Below, in pieces: positions 23,321 through 33,600 of a stretch of DNA of 64,000 nt. Source of the stretch: Chitinophagaceae bacterium (GTDB lineage Bacteria; Bacteroidota; Bacteroidia; Chitinophagales; Chitinophagaceae); NCBI GenBank assembly GCA_016710745.1, contig JADJVB010000010.1, positions 186,001 to 250,000 on the forward strand, given 5' to 3'. The translations under genes were made by a program, and so were the position numbers. Every line of letters starts with the position of its first letter. The stretch's first letter is position 1. Below the pieces are notes generated by a model. It saw only the letters and a list, made by a program, of their open reading frames with translations, was not told where the DNA came from and made no database searches.

Positions 23321-25116
23321 TAATGCCCTTTTGTTTCATCGTCTCCCACCGGTACATCCTGCGGAATAAACTCCTTGCCATCTTTGGCATAATCATAAGC
23401 ACCGCGAAACACTTCCGGAATTTCGCCGGGCCAGTTTCCATGACCGGGATGGATTGGTGTGGTCCACTCCAATGTATTGGCACCCCATGGATTTGTATCC
23501 GTAACTTTTCTTCCCTTAAACATGCTATAGAAGAAATTAAATACAAATAACAACTGGGCGGCAAATACGATCATCGCCACAAAACTGATGAATTCATTTA
23601 ATCCATTAAACATATTGAATGAACTCCAGCTTGAATAATCATAATAACGACGTGGCATACCAGCCAAACCTTCGTAATGCATTGGCCAGAAAATAAGATA
23701 GGCGCCAATCATGGTGATCCAGAAATGGATAAAAGCCATCGTGTTATTCAAATACCGCCCAAACATCTTAGGAAACCAATGATATACACCGGCGAACATA
23801 CCGAAGAACGAGGCCACGCCCATTACAATATGGAAGTGAGCAACCACAAAATACGTATCGTGTAAATGAAGATCAAGTGCCGAGTTACCCAGGAAGATAC
23901 CGGTTAAACCACCACTGATAAATAAACTTACAAAGCCGATGGCAAATAACATCGCAGGCGTAAAACGGATCTTGGCGCGCCACAACGTAGTAAGCCAGTT
24001 AAATACTTTAATGGCCGACGGTACCGCAATTAATAAGGTTAGCAATACAAACACCGATCCCAGGAACGGATTAAGACCGGTTACAAACATATGGTGCGCC
24101 CATACCAGGAAGGCCAGGATGGCGATGGCAAAAACAGAACCCACCATAGCCATATAACCAAAGATCGGTTTGCGGCTATTCACACTGATGATCTCCGAAC
24201 TCATACCCATGGCCGGCAATAAGATAATATATACTTCGGGGTGGCCAAGGAACCAGAACAAATGCTGGAACAGGATGGCACTACCACCTTCATTTGGTAA
24301 AATTTTACCGGCAACCACTATATCGCTTAAAAAGAAACTGGTGCCCAGGTTACGATCGAATAACAATAAAATGGCGCCTGATAATAATACAGGGAAAGAA
24401 AGTACACCCAAAACGGCGGTGAAGAACAGGGCCCATATGGTCAATGGTAAACGGGTCATGCTCATTCCTTTTGTACGCATGTTAAGGATGGTGGTAATAT
24501 AATTAAGACCGCCCAATAACGCCGATACAATAAACATAGCCATACTCACCAACCAGAGATCCATACCAATTTTAGCTCCGCTGGATGCATCGCCTAACGC
24601 ACTTAATGGCGGATAGATCGTCCATCCTCCACCGGCAGGACCTGTTTGAACAAACAGTGAAGAGAACATAATAATTGATGAAAGAAAGAAGAACCAATAG
24701 CTCAACATATTCAACATCGGCGAAGCCATATCCCTTGCACCTACCTGTAACGGGATCAAAAAGTTGGCAAAGGTTCCGCTTAATCCTGCTGTTAATACAA
24801 AGAACACCAGGATGGTTCCGTGCATGGTAACCAGTGCATAATAGAACTCTGGTTTTAACTTACCACCCGCTGCCCAATGGCCTAATAAATCCTCAAGCCA
24901 TGGGAAAGTAGACTCAGGATAACCCAATTGCAAACGAAAAACCACAGAAAACAAACCACCAATGATGGCCCATATGATACCGGTTACCAAAAACTGCTTG
25001 GCAATCATTTTATGATCCTGGCTAAAAACGTACTTCGTTATAAACGTTTCATGATGATGATGTTCGTGATGTGCGTCATGAACATCTGCATGCTGTAATG
25101 TGGCTACGCTACTCAT
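23320..25116 (-). CDS. ctaD: cytochrome c oxidase subunit I (heme-copper core)
   Basis: 598 residues, 12 helices. It binds heme a, heme a3 and CuB and reduces O2 to water while pumping protons. Ligand motifs are present: WFLGHPEVYIILLP (CuB His, cross-linked Tyr and the type A1 Glu), WAHHMFVTG (CuB His pair) and HDTYFVVAHFHIVMG (heme a3 and heme a His). The N-terminus has a His-rich stretch (HADVHDAHHEHHHHE) that might hold metal. It is 37 bp downstream of the subunit II gene. Confidence 0.97.
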   Translation of the reverse strand: MSSVATLQHADVHDAHHEHHHHETFITKYVFSQDHKMIAKQFLVTGIIWAIIGGLFSVVFRLQLGYPESTFPWLEDLLGHWAAGGKLKPEFYYALVTMHGTILVFFVLTAGLSGTFANFLIPLQVGARDMASPMLNMLSYWFFFLSSIIMFSSLFVQTGPAGGGWTIYPPLSALGDASSGAKIGMDLWLVSMAMFIVSALLGGLNYITTILNMRTKGMSMTRLPLTIWALFFTAVLGVLSFPVLLSGAILLLFDRNLGTSFFLSDIVVAGKILPNEGGSAILFQHLFWFLGHPEVYIILLPAMGMSSEIISVNSRKPIFGYMAMVGSVFAIAILAFLVWAHHMFVTGLNPFLGSVFVLLTLLIAVPSAIKVFNWLTTLWRAKIRFTPAMLFAIGFVSLFISGGLTGIFLGNSALDLHLHDTYFVVAHFHIVMGVASFFGMFAGVYHWFPKMFGRYLNNTMAFIHFWITMIGAYLIFWPMHYEGLAGMPRRYYDYSSWSSFNMFNGLNEFISFVAMIVFAAQLLFVFNFFYSMFKGRKVTDTNPWGANTLEWTTPIHPGHGNWPGEIPEVFRGAYDYAKDGKEFIPQDVPVGDDETKGH

Positions 25117-25153
25117 ATTCTTTCTTTTTTATCTGGCCTCAGGCCAAGCGATT

Positions 25154-26197
25154 TTACTTATCTTTTACAGGTAATACCTGTGTAATTTGTTTGTTTAAAC
25201 TATCAACTGCCGGTGCCTTTTCCGGAAACAGGGTATAATATTCCGATTTTTGTTCGGCGAGCCATTTTTTATACTCCTCCATGGTTTCCACAATAATTAC
25301 GCCACGCATGGCATAATGGCTGGCACCGCATAACTGGTCGCAGGCAATTTCAAAATTGAAATCAGGATTGCCGGTTTTCTTTTTCATGTCGGCCGTTGTG
25401 ATCTTTGGCGTAAACCATTGCGTGGTTGGTATACCGGGTACGGCATCCATTTTCATTCTGAAATGAGGAAGACCAACGTCATGAATCACATCCTGAGAAT
25501 TGATTACCATTTTAACCGGAACGCCAACGGGTATGTGCAGGGTTGTATTAACATGAATATCATCCGCACTGGCCGGGTCATCAAAATCAACGCCCAGACT
25601 GTTTTTTGCTGTCGTTAATTTATAGTTCTTTTTTCCTAATACCTTATCTGCACCAGGATACCTGAACTCCCAGGCAAATTGATGGCCGGTTACTTCTACA
25701 ACAATGGCTTCTTTGGGTGCATCGCCGGTAATTTTAAACCAGTATTTCAAACCAAAAACAACCAACACCGTTAAAAAGATAGCGGGTACTGTTGTCCAGA
25801 TCAATTCTAGTTTTGTATTGTGGGGGAAGTAAAATGCTTTTCTATCATCTTTCTCCTGGTATTTAAATGAAAACCAGAATAATAGAACCTGTGTAATAAC
25901 AAACACCACTCCTGTAATGGCAATGGTGATCAATAACATCGTATCGATCTTCTCTCCTTCAACAGAAGCTGAGCCCTGTGGAAACAACGTTTTACCATAA
26001 TACAATTCGTTGCAATACCATGCCCCAATCAACCCGAATATTAAAAATCCCAGCAGAAAGAAAGCATTGATCTTATTATTCTGCCTGCGTGTTTTATCCT
26101 CGCCTTTCAAAACGCTCACATATTCACTGGCCTTTGCAATCTGAAAAATGACTACAAAAACCAAAACACCCAATGCTATCATTAAAAACTCTTTCAT
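25154..26197 (-). CDS. ctaC: cytochrome c oxidase subunit II (CuA)
   Basis: 347 residues. An extra N-terminal helix (about 3-20) and two anchoring helices (around 45-65 and 88-112) precede a cupredoxin domain. CuA ligands: Cys286, Cys290, His294 and Met297 in CDQLCGASHYAM, with the upstream His in VGLPHFRMKM. The residue between the cysteines that is usually Glu is Gln here. No C-terminal cytochrome c domain, so this is aa3-like, not caa3. It receives electrons from ACIII cytochromes. Confidence 0.95.
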   Translation of the reverse strand: MKEFLMIALGVLVFVVIFQIAKASEYVSVLKGEDKTRRQNNKINAFFLLGFLIFGLIGAWYCNELYYGKTLFPQGSASVEGEKIDTMLLITIAITGVVFVITQVLLFWFSFKYQEKDDRKAFYFPHNTKLELIWTTVPAIFLTVLVVFGLKYWFKITGDAPKEAIVVEVTGHQFAWEFRYPGADKVLGKKNYKLTTAKNSLGVDFDDPASADDIHVNTTLHIPVGVPVKMVINSQDVIHDVGLPHFRMKMDAVPGIPTTQWFTPKITTADMKKKTGNPDFNFEIACDQLCGASHYAMRGVIIVETMEEYKKWLAEQKSEYYTLFPEKAPAVDSLNKQITQVLPVKDK

Positions 26198-26213
26198 AAA
26201 TGTGTTATTTAAA

Positions 26214-26245
26214 GCCTCCCCAATCCCCCCAAGGAAGGGGTTTTG
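26214..26245. repeat. palindromic element between actF and ctaC
   Basis: CCCCCCAAGGAAGGGG hairpin near the ctaC start. The rest of the 163-bp gap holds a weaker CCCCGTTGGGG hairpin near 26337 and no gene. Confidence 0.6.
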
Positions 26246-26360
26246 CAGCGCTTCTTATTTCAAATTACTTTTTATAAATCAACTAGTTTACTTCTATTCA
26301 TGTTTTCACCGGCTACTGTTCAGTCTGCTGCCTTGTTTCCCCGTTGGGGATTGCGGTAAC

Positions 26361-27614
26361 CTATGTATGGTGAATCATACTCTCTTTTAAGAAAGGATGA
26401 TTTCTTGCCAATAATGAATGTTTACTTAAATACCTTCCGGTGCCCCACATGATCAATCCCACAAATAAAGCGCCGATACCAAATTCATAAAAGCCCAGTG
26501 AATAATGTTCGTGCAATGTGCCCGGCATGACCATCTGGAAAAAATCGACCCAATGACCAAAAATGATCAACACGGCCATCACGGTCACCATGGTCCAGTT
26601 TCTCTTGGTGCCTTTCTTCATCAAAATTAATAACGGACAAAGGAAATTTATGATCAAATTGAAAAAGAAGATCCCCTTATATGGTCCTGCTTTGGTTGCC
26701 GTACCAATTCGTTCAACAAAATATTTTGTTTCCTCCGGTTGGTTACTGTACCAGATCAGCATATACTGAGAGAACCATAAATAAGTCCAGAAAATAGAGA
26801 ACGCAAACATGAATTTTCCCAGATCATGCAAATGCTCTTCAGTAACATATTCCAGCTGACCACGATTTTTTAAATAAATGACATATAATGCAATCAACGA
26901 AACGCCTGATACAAACGTGCTTGCAAATGTATACCAGCTGTACATAGTACTGTACCAATGGGCATCAATACTCATTAACCAAAGCCAGGGTATTGTAGAG
27001 GCAACGGTTAATGTAAAAACAATCGAATATAAAGAAGCCCAAACCGTATTATTCCAGATCCATTTTTTACCGGTTTCATAATCCATGGTTCCCTGCTTAT
27101 CACTTTCCAAACTCATGCTGCGCATTTTTTTACCCAGGAACCACCAGAGGAAAATGGTAATAAAAGACCAGATTGAAAAGAACATCGGATTCAAAAATCC
27201 TTTCTTGCCATTTAAAATATGATCGTTGGCCACTGCCTCTTTATCTAACCAGTGATAAATATCGGTACGGTCGCCAAAAACGATCGCCATCAAAATAACA
27301 AACGTAATTACCCCCAAAATAGGCACCACACTCGAGATGGCTTCAGAAACCCGTCTGAATGCCACCACCCATCCACCCATGGCCATCGTGGTAACACATA
27401 TAAAGAACATAGCTGCATTCACAACTAATAAAAAGAACACGCTGTTCTGTAAAAGCACGGCCCAAAAACGGGTGCTGTTTACGTTCTCTCCGTGTCCGGC
27501 ATGTGCAAATGGATGAAACATAATAAATCCATAAAGCAACGCGATAACACCGGCACCAATCAGCCCATAGGTCCACTTTTTATAACTGCCCGGTAATTGA
27601 AATTGATGATCCAT
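26361..27614 (-). CDS. actF: alternative complex III subunit ActF
   Basis: 417 residues, ten helices, in the position and with the size of ActF, an NrfD-fold relative that helps form the ACIII membrane domain. Recognisable stretches are WKKTYGLIGAGVIALLYGF-like helix 1 and FSIFWTYLWFSQYMLIWYSN. It is last of the six act genes, just upstream of ctaC, the order known for Flavobacterium-type ACIII-aa3 supercomplexes. Confidence 0.9.
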   Translation of the reverse strand: MDHQFQLPGSYKKWTYGLIGAGVIALLYGFIMFHPFAHAGHGENVNSTRFWAVLLQNSVFFLLVVNAAMFFICVTTMAMGGWVVAFRRVSEAISSVVPILGVITFVILMAIVFGDRTDIYHWLDKEAVANDHILNGKKGFLNPMFFSIWSFITIFLWWFLGKKMRSMSLESDKQGTMDYETGKKWIWNNTVWASLYSIVFTLTVASTIPWLWLMSIDAHWYSTMYSWYTFASTFVSGVSLIALYVIYLKNRGQLEYVTEEHLHDLGKFMFAFSIFWTYLWFSQYMLIWYSNQPEETKYFVERIGTATKAGPYKGIFFFNLIINFLCPLLILMKKGTKRNWTMVTVMAVLIIFGHWVDFFQMVMPGTLHEHYSLGFYEFGIGALFVGLIMWGTGRYLSKHSLLARNHPFLKESMIHHT

Positions 27615-27650
27615 CTATCTTTATTTTGTGTTAATCAACTACTAATATAT

Positions 27651-27665
27651 GGCCCCTATGGGGCT
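27651..27665. repeat. short palindrome between actE and actF
   Basis: GGCCCCTATGGGGC, a hairpin of the common family, in a 62-bp gap. Confidence 0.55.
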
Positions 27666-27676
27666 ATTCTGTTAAA

Positions 27677-28309
27677 TTATTTTGCCTTCGCACTGTCGGC
27701 ATTTGCCGGCGTTGATACTGCTGCACCAGCTTTAGGTTCCAATGTTCTGATATACTGAACAATTCTCCACCGCTGCTCCCTGGTTAATTGAGAAGCATAA
27801 CTACCCATATTGAGCTGTCCATATTCCATAACGAAGAACAATCGACCGTCGCTATATCCCGGCGAAGCGGCAACTATATTCTTTACTCCACCCACTTTAA
27901 CGGCCAAAGGACCGTTTGATTCGGCTTTTGCGCCATGGCATACTGCACAATTTATATTAAACAACCTACCTGCTTCCTCAAGTTCCTTTCCATTCATCGG
28001 TGCTAACGGATTTTTTACCAGGCTGCTTAAATTCAGTAATCCGTTGCTGTCATTAGGTACATTAAACGGAAAAAGTTCACCTCTTTTTATAGTGCCTAAT
28101 GGTGCCCGGTTGTTATAAAATATTTTATGTCCAACATCATTCGGGTCGGTAGTGAAAACAGAAGAGTCGCGGGTTGCATAACTTTCGTAAGCACGGCTAT
28201 AAGCCATATCCGGCATATACGCCCTTCCCGGGTCACGTTTGTCTTTACAACCGATAAATACAGCTGCTGTCGACAAAACCAGTGTTGCTATAATTGCGAT
28301 TTTTTTCAT
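27677..28309 (-). CDS. actE: alternative complex III cytochrome c lipoprotein ActE
   Basis: 210 residues from the ATG at 28309, which starts a lipoprotein signal (lipobox Cys21, VFIGC). An upstream ATG would break the signal. One heme site, CAVCH, at 121-125, with a Met ligand near MGSYASQL. ActE is a monoheme periplasmic cytochrome that passes electrons from ActA toward the oxidase. Confidence 0.92.
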   Translation of the reverse strand: MKKIAIIATLVLSTAAVFIGCKDKRDPGRAYMPDMAYSRAYESYATRDSSVFTTDPNDVGHKIFYNNRAPLGTIKRGELFPFNVPNDSNGLLNLSSLVKNPLAPMNGKELEEAGRLFNINCAVCHGAKAESNGPLAVKVGGVKNIVAASPGYSDGRLFFVMEYGQLNMGSYASQLTREQRWRIVQYIRTLEPKAGAAVSTPANADSAKAK

Positions 28310-28410
28310 TCTTTTATTTTTGCCCAAATCCGCCTGTTGGCAGCACTTCAGCACTTTTAGATTATAAATTCTTTATACTGATCAAGTAAATTCAATTCAT
28401 TACTATCTTC

Positions 28411-28437
28411 TCACCACCCTCCATTAGGGATAGGGTC
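28411..28437. repeat. palindromic element at the actD stop codon
   Basis: CACCCTCCATTAGGGATAGGG, an imperfect hairpin that abuts and contributes to the actD stop. Confidence 0.5.
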
Positions 28438-29027
28438 TAATAACCCTTCTCCTCTTTATACAATTTCTGCTCTTTATGATACCTGCCGATCCACCAGCCT
28501 GTTTCTGCTTCCTGTACATTTATTTCCTGGGCTCCTGCCGTTTGCAAAAAGGACTGTACTTCAGCGTCATTTGTTTTGTCGGTACATTCAATCACCATCA
28601 CAAAAAGATCATCGGTGGCTCTGGGATGAAAATGATGCTTTTTTACAAAAGGTGCCAGGTTGCACAGGTAACAAAACGTAAGTACCATACCTACCGCCGA
28701 AAACAGTACGGTTAACTCAAACGTAATGGGTATCCAGGCCGGCAAAGCAAAATTTGGCTTACCACCAATATTTAATGGCCAGTCTTTGGTAAATACCCAG
28801 CTCATAAAGGTAAGCGCCGTGGTAGTACCGGTGATGGCATAAATAAATCCCGCTGTATGCAAACTGGTTTCGCGAATCCCCATGGCATGATCTAAACCAT
28901 GCACGGGAAAAGGCGTGTACACATCGTGTATCTTGTAACCTGCTTTGCGAACATTCTTCACCGCAGGAAACAATACCTTTTCATCATCAAATGATCCAAC
29001 AACAAATTTTTTAATTCCTCCAGCCAT
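28437..29027 (-). CDS. actD: alternative complex III subunit ActD (DUF3341)
   Basis: 196 residues with two central helices (around 58-80 and 100-122). The DUF3341 pattern is clear: KVLFPAVKNVRKAGYKIHDV, VYTPFPVHGLDHAMG and a C-terminal DDLFVMVIE. ActD is a small membrane subunit bridging ActC and ActF. Heptanucleotide repeats begin 3 bp upstream of its start. Confidence 0.93.
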   Translation of the reverse strand: MAGGIKKFVVGSFDDEKVLFPAVKNVRKAGYKIHDVYTPFPVHGLDHAMGIRETSLHTAGFIYAITGTTTALTFMSWVFTKDWPLNIGGKPNFALPAWIPITFELTVLFSAVGMVLTFCYLCNLAPFVKKHHFHPRATDDLFVMVIECTDKTNDAEVQSFLQTAGAQEINVQEAETGWWIGRYHKEQKLYKEEKGY

Positions 29028-29029
29028 GT

Positions 29030-29070
29030 TTTTAGCTTTTAGCTACTAGCTTTTAGCTACCAGCTTTTTT
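29030..29070. repeat. degenerate heptanucleotide repeat upstream of actD
   Basis: Four 7-bp units on the pattern nnnTAGC (TTTTAGC, TACTAGC, TTTTAGC, TACCAGC). It can pair with the inverted array at 29118-29149. Confidence 0.75.
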
Positions 29071-29117
29071 AAAAATTATATAAACAATTCAAACTGTCAA
29101 TTCTTATAACGGAGCCC

Positions 29118-29149
29118 GGCTAAAAGCTAAAAGCCAATAGCTAACAGCT
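29118..29149. repeat. inverted heptanucleotide repeat downstream of actC
   Basis: Four 7-bp units in the opposite sense (GCTAAAA, GCTAAAA, GCCAATA, GCTAACA). Together with 29030-29070 it can fold into a long stem with an AT-rich loop between actC and actD. Confidence 0.75.
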
Positions 29150-29153
29150 CCTC

Positions 29154-30605
29154 TTAATGGGCATGCTCTACTTCTTCAATAAAAAATTTCTCAGCATCCA
29201 TTTTTTCCTGGTCCGTCATCTTCACTTTATAATTTTCTCCACTGGTTTTTAATATGGCTTTGATCTCAGCCACCGCAATAACCGGGAAGTATTTGGCGAA
29301 AAGGAAAAAGCAGGTAAAGAACAATCCGAATGTACCCAGGTAAAATCCGATCTCCCAAATGGTAGGACTGTAATACGTACTCCATGATGACGGCAGGTAA
29401 TCCCGGTACACCGATGTTACGATAATTACAAAACGCTCGAACCACATACCGATGTTCACGATGATGCTCATGAAGAAGGTAACGGTAATGTTTCTTCTCA
29501 ACTTACGGCTCCAGAACAATTGTGGAGATACCACGTTACAAAACATCATCAACCAATAACTCCAGCCATAAGGACTGAACAGGTTGGCCCGGTTCTCTTT
29601 AAATGCATACCACTCGTAAGGATTTTGTCCATACCAGGCAATGAATAACTCGGTTAAATAAGCACAACCCACAATACTACCCGTTAACACAATGACTTTG
29701 TTCATGGCTTCAATATGACCAACGGTGATATAGTCCTGCAGGTTTAATACTTTACGTACCACGATCATCAGGGTTTGCACCATGGCAAAGCCACTAAAGA
29801 TGGCACCAGCCACAAAATAGGGTGGGAAGATGGTGGTATGCCAGCCCGGAACGATAGACGTGGCGAAGTCAAACGATACAATGGTATGTACCGACAGTAC
29901 CAGCGGTGTACTTAAACCTGCCAATACCAGTGATAATGACTCATGACGTTGCCAGTGCTTGGTACTTCCGGTCCAGCCGAAAGATGCAACACCATAAAAC
30001 ATTTTACGGAATTTTGTTTTTGCACGATCCCGTACCGTTGCCAGATCGGGCAATAAACCCGAATACCAGAACAAAAGCGAAACCGTGAAATAAGTTGATA
30101 TCGCAAACACATCCCAGAGCAATGGTGAGTTAAAGTTAACCCACAAAGGACCGCGGCTGTTTGGATAAGGTAATACGAAGAAAGCCATCCACACACGCCC
30201 CATGTGCCAGATCGGAAACTGACCGGCGCACATTACCGCAAATATGGTCATCGCTTCAGCCGCACGGTTTACACCGGTTCTCCAGCCCTGGCGGAATAAT
30301 AATAAGATCGCAGAGATCAGGGTTCCGGCATGACCAATACCTACCCACCATACGAAGTTGGTGATATCCCAACCCCAGCCGATGGTTTTGTTCAGGTTCC
30401 ACTGACCAATACCGTAAGTTACCTCACGGTACACACTGTACACCCCAAATAATAAAAGGGCCACACTTATCCCAAACCCAATATACCAAAGCCTGCTTGG
30501 CTTCATTTCAATGGGACGAATGATATCCTCCGTAACCTGGTGGTAATTTTTATCACCATCAACCAGCGGTTCCCTTTGTTGCGATTCGTATTTCAGTAAT
30601 GACAT
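29154..30605 (-). CDS. actC: alternative complex III quinol-binding membrane subunit ActC
   Basis: A 483-residue NrfD/PsrC-family protein with ten helices. Motifs include WVGIGHAGTLISAILLLFRQGWRTGVNRAAE, which holds the conserved His near the quinol site, and HTIVSFDFATSIVPGWHTTIFPPYFVAGAIFSG. ActC oxidises quinol and feeds electrons to ActB/ActA, with probable proton translocation. Confidence 0.95.
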   Translation of the reverse strand: MSLLKYESQQREPLVDGDKNYHQVTEDIIRPIEMKPSRLWYIGFGISVALLLFGVYSVYREVTYGIGQWNLNKTIGWGWDITNFVWWVGIGHAGTLISAILLLFRQGWRTGVNRAAEAMTIFAVMCAGQFPIWHMGRVWMAFFVLPYPNSRGPLWVNFNSPLLWDVFAISTYFTVSLLFWYSGLLPDLATVRDRAKTKFRKMFYGVASFGWTGSTKHWQRHESLSLVLAGLSTPLVLSVHTIVSFDFATSIVPGWHTTIFPPYFVAGAIFSGFAMVQTLMIVVRKVLNLQDYITVGHIEAMNKVIVLTGSIVGCAYLTELFIAWYGQNPYEWYAFKENRANLFSPYGWSYWLMMFCNVVSPQLFWSRKLRRNITVTFFMSIIVNIGMWFERFVIIVTSVYRDYLPSSWSTYYSPTIWEIGFYLGTFGLFFTCFFLFAKYFPVIAVAEIKAILKTSGENYKVKMTDQEKMDAEKFFIEEVEHAH

Positions 30606-30612
30606 ATCTTTT

Positions 30613-30648
30613 CTAGCTTTTAGCCTTTAGCTGTTAGCTGTTAGCTTT
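30613..30648. repeat. heptanucleotide repeat upstream of actC
   Basis: Units TTTTAGC, CTTTAGC, TGTTAGC, TGTTAGC, starting 7 bp before the actC start codon. Same nnnTAGC pattern as at 29030-29070. Confidence 0.75.
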
Positions 30649-30684
30649 ATTTAGTTTTTATCTCGAAATCAAAACCCGGTTTTA

Positions 30685-33600
30685 TTATACGTGTGCTTTT
30701 GTATCCTGTTTTTTCTCTCCATGCTGTTCTTCCTCAACCCCAATATGCCTGTCGGTATTACGCACTTTAGCCAGGTAACTTACGTTAGGCAGAACGTGCA
30801 ATTGCTCCATTACATAGAATGAACGATGCTTTTGATCAACGTTGCGGATCTTGTACACATCACTTTCTTTATCATTAACATTACCAAAGCTGATGGCATG
30901 GGTAGGACAAGCCTGCATACAGGCCGTCTTCACATTGCGAACCAATGTTGGATCACCCTGTTTCTTGGCTTCCAGTTTGGTTTCCTGCAAACGCTGCACA
31001 CAGAAAGAACATTTTTCGATAACACCTCTTGAACGAACAGTAACATCGGGGTTCAACACCATCCTGGTAAGGTCATCATTCATCTGTAAAACAGACTCAT
31101 CCATATAAGTGCCAACCATCGGATTTTGATTATCCGGGAAGCTATCTGCTCCGGTATAATCCAACCAGTTAAAGCGACGTACTTTATACGGACAGTTGTT
31201 GGCACAATACCTGGTACCGATACAACGGTTATAGGTCATTTGGTTTAAACCTTCGCTGCTGTGGTTTGTTGCTGCAACCGGACAAACGTTTTCGCAAGGC
31301 GCATTATCGCAATGCTGACAAAGCATCGGCTGGAATACCACATCCGGGTTTTCCAGGTCGCCGGTGAAATAACGGTCGATGCGTAACCAGTGCATTTCGT
31401 GTGCACGCTGCACCTGCATTTTACCCACCACACTCACATTATTCTCCGCCGTACAGGCAACCACGCAGGCGCTGCAACCGGTACAGGTATTCAAATCGAT
31501 GCTCATGCCCCATTTAATACCCGGCTTTTCAAAATCGGGATACATGGTAGCATCTTTCACAAAATCTTTACTGCCACCTATGGTGATCGCTTCACGCTCT
31601 TTGGTAACTTCTTCCAGGAGCGCTTCGGGGTTGGCGTTATATGATTTAAGATTGGTTTCATAAATAACCGGACGGCTTTCGGTAAACCCGTGTACCTGTG
31701 TTTGTGCCAAGGGGTATTTATTGCCGGTTTTTTCAACCGTAGCAATAGCGGAATAAGAATTGGTGCCGTTGAACCCTACCATCGGATACACATTCTTACC
31801 TGCACCATTGGCCGAACGGCCGATATTATTTTTCGTGTCTTCCGGATTGGCACTGGCTCTTCCGTAACCTACGGCCACCGCAATGGTTGATACGTTCATG
31901 CCCGGAATAACGATCACGGGCAATTCAACAACATTTTTACCTACGGTAATTTTCACCGTTGGCTTTTCGGGATGCACTTCATAATCGCTCTGGTTACCGC
32001 CAGCCTGGTTCATCACATCCAGGCTCAATAATGATTTGGCCATCGCCGGACTCATCATCGCATAATTATCCCAGGTTACTTTGGTAACCGGATCGGGTAA
32101 TTCCTGTAACCAGGGGTTATTGGCCTGGCTACCATTACCAACAGAAACTTTCTGGTAAAACACCACTTCAATGGCACCGCCTTTAATAGCGGCAATGGCA
32201 GTGGCTGCGGCAGCTACGGCGCCGCCATTAAATGAAGCAGCACCAACAGCCATAGCAACCGGTTCTACAACACCATCCTGTAAAGCTTTATCGTACAGAT
32301 CTGTACTGCCCAGTTTAGCATTCCAGAAAGTTTTGAAATAGGTTTCGTAATCGTTCATCAAACTGCCGGCCGGTGCACTCCATTTCAACAAGGAAGTTTC
32401 GAATGCCCTTGTTTTGAACAACGGATTGATGGTTGGCTGCATCAAACTGAAATAACCCGTTTTGGGTTCAGCATCGCCCCAACTTTCCAGCCAATGATGG
32501 GTTGGAATAATATATTTACACAGCTCAGTTGTTTCGTCCATGGTTCCGTTAAACGAAACGGATACAACTTTTGACAATGCGTCTTTAAATTTTTTGCTGT
32601 CGCTGAATGAGTAAGCCGGGTTAACACCGTTGATCAAAACCGCACCCACTGCACCTGAGCTCATGTCATCAACCAACTTCGCCATATCCCCATCAATACC
32701 ATTTTTGTAGTTTGATGTCATAGCCCAGTTAATAGACGTTCCGTTGGCACCAATAGCTTCATTGATCGCATTTACGATCACCTGGATATTTACATCATTG
32801 CTTCCGCATACAACCAGCGCAGCGCCTTTATTGGCAGTTAATGCAGCAGCGGCTGTATCGATTCCTTTTGCCAGCTTAGCATCAGCTATTGATGGCGCCG
32901 AAACGGCACCTCCCAATTTAGCCAGTAAAGCCAATGCCACAGCACCGGTTTCGGAAGGTTTGTGTGTATACCGGTCGTCGGCATTACTGCCGGTTAAACT
33001 CATCATACTTTCAAAATGAAAGTGCTGGCTTAATTCGGGTTTATCTCCCTTTACCTTCCTGTTCTGCGAATACTGGTTGTTGAATTCGGTTGGACTAAGC
33101 CAGGTTCCTAAAAAATCGGCGCCAAGGCTTACGATTACCTTTGCCTTATCGAAATGGTAAGAAGGAATCGCTTTTTTTCCATAACAGGCTTCATTAGCCT
33201 GTAACATACCACTATAGCTCACGGCGTCGTATTGCACGTGGCGGCTACCTGGATATCTGGCCAGAAAATCTTTAATAATTAATAAGGTAGATGGCGAGTT
33301 AATGGTGCCGGTCAATATCGCTACATTTTTACCAACAATGGCCGGTGCTACCATTTTATCAAAAGCATCAAACCCGGGTACTTCTTTAAAACCTTTACCC
33401 GTTTTCTCCATCGGGTAACGTAAACGGGTATTATCGTACAGATCCAAAACCGAAGCCTGTGCCTGTGCGCTGGTACCACCGTTTGTGATCGTAGATAATT
33501 CGTTTCCTTCTATTTTGATGGGCCGGCCATCTCTTTGTTTTACAACAACAGAAATGGTATCGCCGCCATTAACATAAGTAGATGCATAATAATTGGCCAC

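Noticed and set aside
23238..23564. 108-residue frame overlapping the ctaD end
   Set aside because: It overlaps ctaD in another frame and reads through two palindromic repeats, with no start context of its own.
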